Positions 60,871 through 64,000 of a DNA stretch of 64,000 bases are shown in pieces. The translations under genes were made by a program, and so were the position numbers. The stretch lies in contig NZ_JAATOM010000020.1 in the NCBI RefSeq assembly GCF_019207085.1, forward strand, positions 1-64,000. The letters are read 5' to 3'. A model generated the notes under the pieces. The model was not told the origin of the DNA. It searched no databases and saw only the letters and a list, made by a program, of their open reading frames with translations. The first letter of the stretch is position 1, and the number at the start of each line of letters is the position of its first letter. This stretch comes from Variovorax sp. dw_308 (GTDB lineage: Bacteria > Pseudomonadota > Gammaproteobacteria > Burkholderiales > Burkholderiaceae_C).

Positions 60871-62082
60871 TCAGTGCAGTTCGGAGACAGCGCCGGCGAT
60901 GCGCTTGCAGCCTTCATCGAGGATCTCGATGGACGTGGCAATCGACAACCGGAAGTAGGGCGAGAGGCCATACGCCGTGCCCGCGACCGTGGCCACGCCC
61001 GCGCTTTCCAGCAGGTACATCACGACATCCCCGTCCTGCTGCAACGGCTTGCCGGCTGGCGTCTTCTTGCCGATCAGGTCGTTGCAGTTGATGTAGAGGT
61101 AGAACGCACCCGGGGGCGTCGCGCAACTCAGGCCGGGGATGGCGTTGATGTTCGCCAGCGTGCGGTCGCGCCGCTGCTTGTAGACCGCCACGCTCTCCGC
61201 GACGAAACTTTGATCGCCGTTGAGCGCCATGGTCGCGGCCGCCTGGCTGACCGAGCAACAGTTGCCGGAAGTCTGCGAGAGCAGGGTGTCCATCGCCGTG
61301 ATCAGGTCGGCGGGGCCGGCCGCGAAGCCGATGCGCCAGCCGGTCATGGCATAGGTCTTGGAGACGCCGTTTACCACCAGCGTGCGGTCGCGCAGCGCCG
61401 GCTCGACGGTCAGGATGTGCGCGGTGGCCTCGCCATCGAAGCGGATGTGCTCGTAGATGTCGTCGGTCATCACCATCACGTGCGGGTGCTTCAGCAGCAC
61501 GTCGGCCAGTGCGCGGTATTCGCTGGCGGTGTAGCTGGCGCCCGTGGGGTTGCTCGGCGAATTGATGAGCAGCCAGCGCGTGCGCGGCGTGATGGCCGCT
61601 TCGAGCTGCGCGGCCGTGAGCTTGAAGCCGTTGGCCTCGGGGCAGGCGACGGTGACGGGCGTGCCTTCGCAGGCGATCGCCATGTCGGGGTACGACACCC
61701 AGTAGGGCGCGGGGATGATCACTTCGTCGCCGGGCTCCACCGTGACGGCGAAGGCGTTGTAGATCGCGCTCTTGGCGCCGCTGGTGACGATGATCTCGTT
61801 CATCGCATAGTCCAGCCCGTTCTCGCGCTTCAGCTTGGCCACGATGGCTTGCCGAAGTTCTACTGTGCCGGCCATCAATGTGTAGCGCGTCGCGCCCTTG
61901 TCCATCGCCTCGGTGGCGGCGCGGCGGATGTGGGCCGGCGTGTCGAAGTCGGGTTCGCCCACGACCAGGTTGACGATGGACTTGCCTTGCCGGCGCAGTT
62001 CGTTGGCGCGGTCGGCGGCGGAGGTGCTCGGCGACGGCTTGATGCGCCGGACGCGCGAGGCAATGCGGGAGGGGGTGTTCAC
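60871..62082 (-). CDS. Pyridoxal-phosphate aminotransferase, class I/II (AspC-like)
   Basis: A 403-residue fold-type I aminotransferase. I chose the GTG at 62082, which has AAGGAAG upstream; an in-frame ATG at 62109 lacks a ribosome site. Landmarks are VVGEPDFDTPAHI, the Asn in NSPSNPTGASYT, Asp-x-Ile-Tyr in TDDIYEHI, the PLP Lys in VNGVSKTYAMTGWRIG, and Arg near the end (YFRLSIATS). It is the first gene of the operon and is divergent from the Nac-like LysR gene. It may provide or consume an amino-keto acid pair in the pathway; substrate unknown. Confidence 0.9.
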   Translation of the reverse strand: MNTPSRIASRVRRIKPSPSTSAADRANELRRQGKSIVNLVVGEPDFDTPAHIRRAATEAMDKGATRYTLMAGTVELRQAIVAKLKRENGLDYAMNEIIVTSGAKSAIYNAFAVTVEPGDEVIIPAPYWVSYPDMAIACEGTPVTVACPEANGFKLTAAQLEAAITPRTRWLLINSPSNPTGASYTASEYRALADVLLKHPHVMVMTDDIYEHIRFDGEATAHILTVEPALRDRTLVVNGVSKTYAMTGWRIGFAAGPADLITAMDTLLSQTSGNCCSVSQAAATMALNGDQSFVAESVAVYKQRRDRTLANINAIPGLSCATPPGAFYLYINCNDLIGKKTPAGKPLQQDGDVVMYLLESAGVATVAGTAYGLSPYFRLSIATSIEILDEGCKRIAGAVSELH

Positions 62083-62167
62083 GGAACTTCCTTGGAGTGA
62101 GCGGTGCATGGGGCGTAACGGTACGCAGATCGCCGCGCCAAGGCCAAGACAAGATCGGTCTGTATCG

Positions 62168-62182
62168 ATAGGCTCAGCTTAT
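62168..62182 (+). promoter_or_regulatory. LysR/Nac-type binding site ATA-N9-TAT, aminotransferase side
   Basis: ATAGGCTCAGCTTAT matches the published Nac consensus ATA-N9-TAT and is a near-perfect dyad (six of seven base pairs). It lies in the divergent region between the aminotransferase operon (start 62082) and the LysR gene (start 62314). A very similar site lies at 63278-63292. Confidence 0.6.
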
Positions 62183-62313
62183 GACTGCGCCCGACGGGCC
62201 TGCGCTATGCGCGTGGACGCAACGATGAGAAAAGCTTCGACGCTCGCGTGGGCGCCGTCCGATAGGCAGCCCGACCGCCCGGTGCTAGGCTCGGCTTTTG
62301 CGTGGGACCCCCC

Positions 62314-63255
62314 GTGAACCTGCGACGCCTCAAATACTTCGTGAAGATCGTGGACATCGGCAGCCTGACGCAGGCGGCCGAGGTTCTTTTCATTGCCCAG
62401 CCCGCGCTGAGCCAGCAACTGGCGACGCTCGAAGGCGAGGTCAGGCAACAGTTGCTCGTGCGCACCAAGCGCGGGGTGACGCCCACCGAAGCGGGCAAGG
62501 TGCTCTACCGGCACGCGCAGATCATCCTGCGGCAGTGCGAGCAGGCGAGGGTGGACATGGAGGCGGCGGGCGAGGGCTTGTCGGGGCAGGTGTCGGTCGG
62601 CTTGGCACCCGGCACTGCGGCCTCGGCCTTGTCGCTACCCCTGCTGCGCACCGTGCGCGCGCGGCATCCGGGCATCCTGCTCTACCTCAACGAGAACTAC
62701 GGCACCACGCTCAGCGAACTCATCATGAACGGGCGCATGGATATGGCCGTCCTCTACGGCGACAAGGCCATCCACGGCCTGACCTTCCTGCCGCTGCTCA
62801 AGGAGCCGCTGTTCCTGGTCGGCCCGGCCTCCACGCCGCCGCCTGCGCAGCCGGTCAAGCTGGCCGACCTGCGCGACATGGAACTGATGCTGCCGCGCCC
62901 CTACAACGTCGTGCGCAAGCTGGTCGATGCGGCCTTCGTGCGCGCGGGCATGGTGCCGCACGTGGTGGCCGAGATCGAATCGGCCTTCACGCTCACCGCC
63001 GCGATTGCCGACGGCCTGGGCGCCAGCATCCTGCCGGCCTCGATGGCGCGGGAGGTGGTGGCGGCCTGCGGCGCCTGGCAGTTCCAGATCGTCGAGCCGG
63101 TGATCGAGGCGCCGCTGGCGCTGTGCCTGTCCGACCATCTGCCGCTGTCGGAGCCGGCGCAGGCGGTGAAGGACATCCTGCTGGAACTGGTGGTGGATCT
63201 CGCCGGCACCGTCGCATCGACCACGCCCGCGCCCGAGCTGACCGCCTTGTCCTGA
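62314..63255 (+). CDS. LysR-family transcriptional regulator, Nac-like
   Basis: A 313-residue LysR protein. I chose the GTG at 62314 (VNLRRLKYFVKIVDIGSL); GTG 62302 is possible. The HTH segment SLTQAAEVLFIAQPALSQQL and the following TKRGVTPTEAGKVLYRHA match the nitrogen assimilation control protein Nac closely, as does GQVSVGLAPGTAASAL at the start of the effector domain. I recall this from the Nac sequence; no alignment was run. Here it probably acts as a pathway-specific regulator of the divergent operon and of accBC, both of which carry an ATA-N9-TAT site. Confidence 0.9.
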   Translation: MNLRRLKYFVKIVDIGSLTQAAEVLFIAQPALSQQLATLEGEVRQQLLVRTKRGVTPTEAGKVLYRHAQIILRQCEQARVDMEAAGEGLSGQVSVGLAPGTAASALSLPLLRTVRARHPGILLYLNENYGTTLSELIMNGRMDMAVLYGDKAIHGLTFLPLLKEPLFLVGPASTPPPAQPVKLADLRDMELMLPRPYNVVRKLVDAAFVRAGMVPHVVAEIESAFTLTAAIADGLGASILPASMAREVVAACGAWQFQIVEPVIEAPLALCLSDHLPLSEPAQAVKDILLELVVDLAGTVASTTPAPELTALS

Positions 63256-63259
63256 CCGC

Positions 63260-63280
63260 GGTGTCATACCCGGTGTCATA
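63260..63280 (+). repeat. Two 9-bp direct repeats upstream of accB
   Basis: GGTGTCATA occurs at 63260-63268 and 63272-63280 (12-bp period), the second copy running into the ATA-N9-TAT site. They could be part of a regulator-binding region; otherwise a local duplication just after the LysR stop. Confidence 0.4.
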
Positions 63281-63292
63281 AGCCCCCCTTAT
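63278..63292 (+). promoter_or_regulatory. LysR/Nac-type binding site ATA-N9-TAT, accB side
   Basis: ATAAGCCCCCCTTAT is a dyad of ATAAG and CTTAT around five C residues and fits ATA-N9-TAT. It agrees with the 62168 site at 11 of 15 positions. It lies 126 bp upstream of the accB start and directly after the LysR gene. Confidence 0.55.
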
Positions 63293-63417
63293 CCCGGCAC
63301 AGCCAATCCGTCTTTGGCAGGAAGCCCGGCGGCCGTTACCTTTCATGCATGCCGTCACGCGTCCGCTGGATGCGTCGGCCCTCACCGGATGCCCCGCCTC
63401 GACGGCGGGCTCGATGC

Positions 63418-63870
63418 ATGAACCAGGAACAGATCAAGACCCTCATCGATGCACTGGCAGGCTCCGACCTGTCGGAGCTGGAGTTCAGCGAGAACGGCAG
63501 CACGCTGCGGCTGGTGAAGCAGTCGGCGCTGGCGGACGCGGCGCCGCGCCGGATCGCGCCGGTGCGCCGGGGATTTGGCGGCGGCGCAGCGCAGCGGCCT
63601 GCGGCGAAGCAGGAAACCGCGGCGGCACTGAACGAATGCCTGGCGCCCCTGTACGGCGTGGTGCATCTCCAGGCGACACCGGGCGAAGCGCCGTTCGTGC
63701 AGGTCGGCCAGGCGGTCAAGGCCGGCCAGGCGTTGTGCGTCATCGAGGCCATGAAGGTCTTCAACGAAGTGCGGGCCGAGCGGGATGCGACGGTGCTCGA
63801 GGTGCTGGTCGCATCGGGCCAGGAAGTCGAGGCGGGCCAGCCGATGTTCCGGTTCACGCAGGAAGGATGA
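63418..63870 (+). CDS. accB: Biotin carboxyl carrier protein
   Basis: A 150-residue carrier. The N-terminal part (SDLSELEFSENGSTLRLVK) is the AccB-type leader region, then an Ala/Arg-rich linker, and the biotinyl domain with CVIEAMKVFNEV, biotin on Lys113. It is shorter than housekeeping AccB. This compact type often accompanies a second biotin carboxylase in 5-oxoprolinase/LamB-YcsF clusters of related bacteria, so it may not be the main fatty-acid-synthesis subunit. It overlaps or abuts the accC start. Confidence 0.9.
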   Translation: MNQEQIKTLIDALAGSDLSELEFSENGSTLRLVKQSALADAAPRRIAPVRRGFGGGAAQRPAAKQETAAALNECLAPLYGVVHLQATPGEAPFVQVGQAVKAGQALCVIEAMKVFNEVRAERDATVLEVLVASGQEVEAGQPMFRFTQEG

Positions 63871-63875
63871 AGCGC

Positions 63876-64000
63876 ATGTTCGACACCGTCCTCATCGCCA
63901 ACCGCGGGGAAATCGCCCTGCGCATCTTGCGCGCCTGCCGGGGCCTCGGCCTCAAGACCGTGGTGGTGCATTCCGAGGCCGACCGCGACGCCAGCTACGT
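63876..64000 (+). CDS. accC: Biotin carboxylase (partial, runs off window)
   Basis: Only the first ~41 residues are inside the window. They begin MFDTVLIANRGEIALRILRA, the classical AccC start with the first ATP-grasp-preceding Rossmann strand. ATG 63876 has GGAAGG nine bases upstream; ATG 63867, which overlaps the accB stop as ATGA, is also possible. It should carboxylate the biotin on the AccB encoded directly upstream. Confidence 0.9.
   Translation, partial: MFDTVLIANRGEIALRILRACRGLGLKTVVVHSEADRDASY

Overview
The window is high-GC, densely coded DNA from a Gram-negative bacterium. The likely host is a betaproteobacterium of the Burkholderiales/Comamonadaceae (Variovorax-like). The reasons are three orphan Bug-type tripartite-tricarboxylate receptors, a Bordetella/Comamonas-type trimeric porin, many small catabolic operons each with its own regulator, and frequent ATGA gene overlaps. 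I saw no rRNA, tRNA, CRISPR array, insertion sequence or phage gene. The assignment to host is inference from gene style, not from a marker gene.

Layout. (1) 1-10403: the 3' end of an HTH regulator, a 7.4-kb catabolic block (AraC regulator, TauD-type dioxygenase, RBBP9-like hydrolase, beta-keto-acid cleavage enzyme, Bug receptor, quinone oxidoreductase, porin), then a beta-propeller protein, a DUF899 protein and a small membrane protein. The catabolic block lies between two ~92-bp imperfect direct repeats. Both repeats encode the same C-terminal tail of the HTH regulator and differ in it only by synonymous changes. (2) 10408-14693: a polytopic patatin-like protein with a translationally coupled exported partner. 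(3) 14801-19708: acyl-CoA synthetase, enoyl-CoA hydratase and Bug receptor, with a divergent IclR regulator. (4) 19755-35763: a very compact 13-gene minus-strand operon of about 15 kb. It encodes an oxidoreductase, CoA-transferase, hydratase, aldehyde dehydrogenase, CUT1 sugar ABC transporter, two GMC oxidoreductases, an SDR, a DUF993 protein and a UPF0303 protein, and is probably repressed by the divergent LacI-family protein. (5) 35794-46567: a 2-keto-3-deoxy-galactonate-type sugar-acid locus (aldolases, kinase, Bug receptor, hydroxyacid dehydrogenase, GntR regulator) followed by a second CUT1 sugar ABC transporter, a cupin and a PhyH-type dioxygenase. (6) 46573-54950: a 1836-residue protein with two alpha/beta-hydrolase domains and a CHAT protease domain, beside two TIR-domain genes. 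This is the best candidate for an undescribed system. (7) 55000-57120: a small GAF-like protein and two divergent-sequence Crp/Fnr-type regulators. (8) 57295-64000: an idonate/gluconate-type operon, a Nac-like LysR regulator, and the start of an accB-accC pair that runs off the window.

How the parts work together. Regions 1 and 3-5 plus 8 are a catabolic landscape for sugars, sugar acids and organic acids, each unit with an uptake protein, dehydrogenases and a local regulator. Candidate operators are visible for the LacI, IclR, GntR and Nac-like regulators. Region 6 is different in kind: CHAT, lipase and TIR domains suggest signalling, immunity or regulated cell death rather than metabolism.
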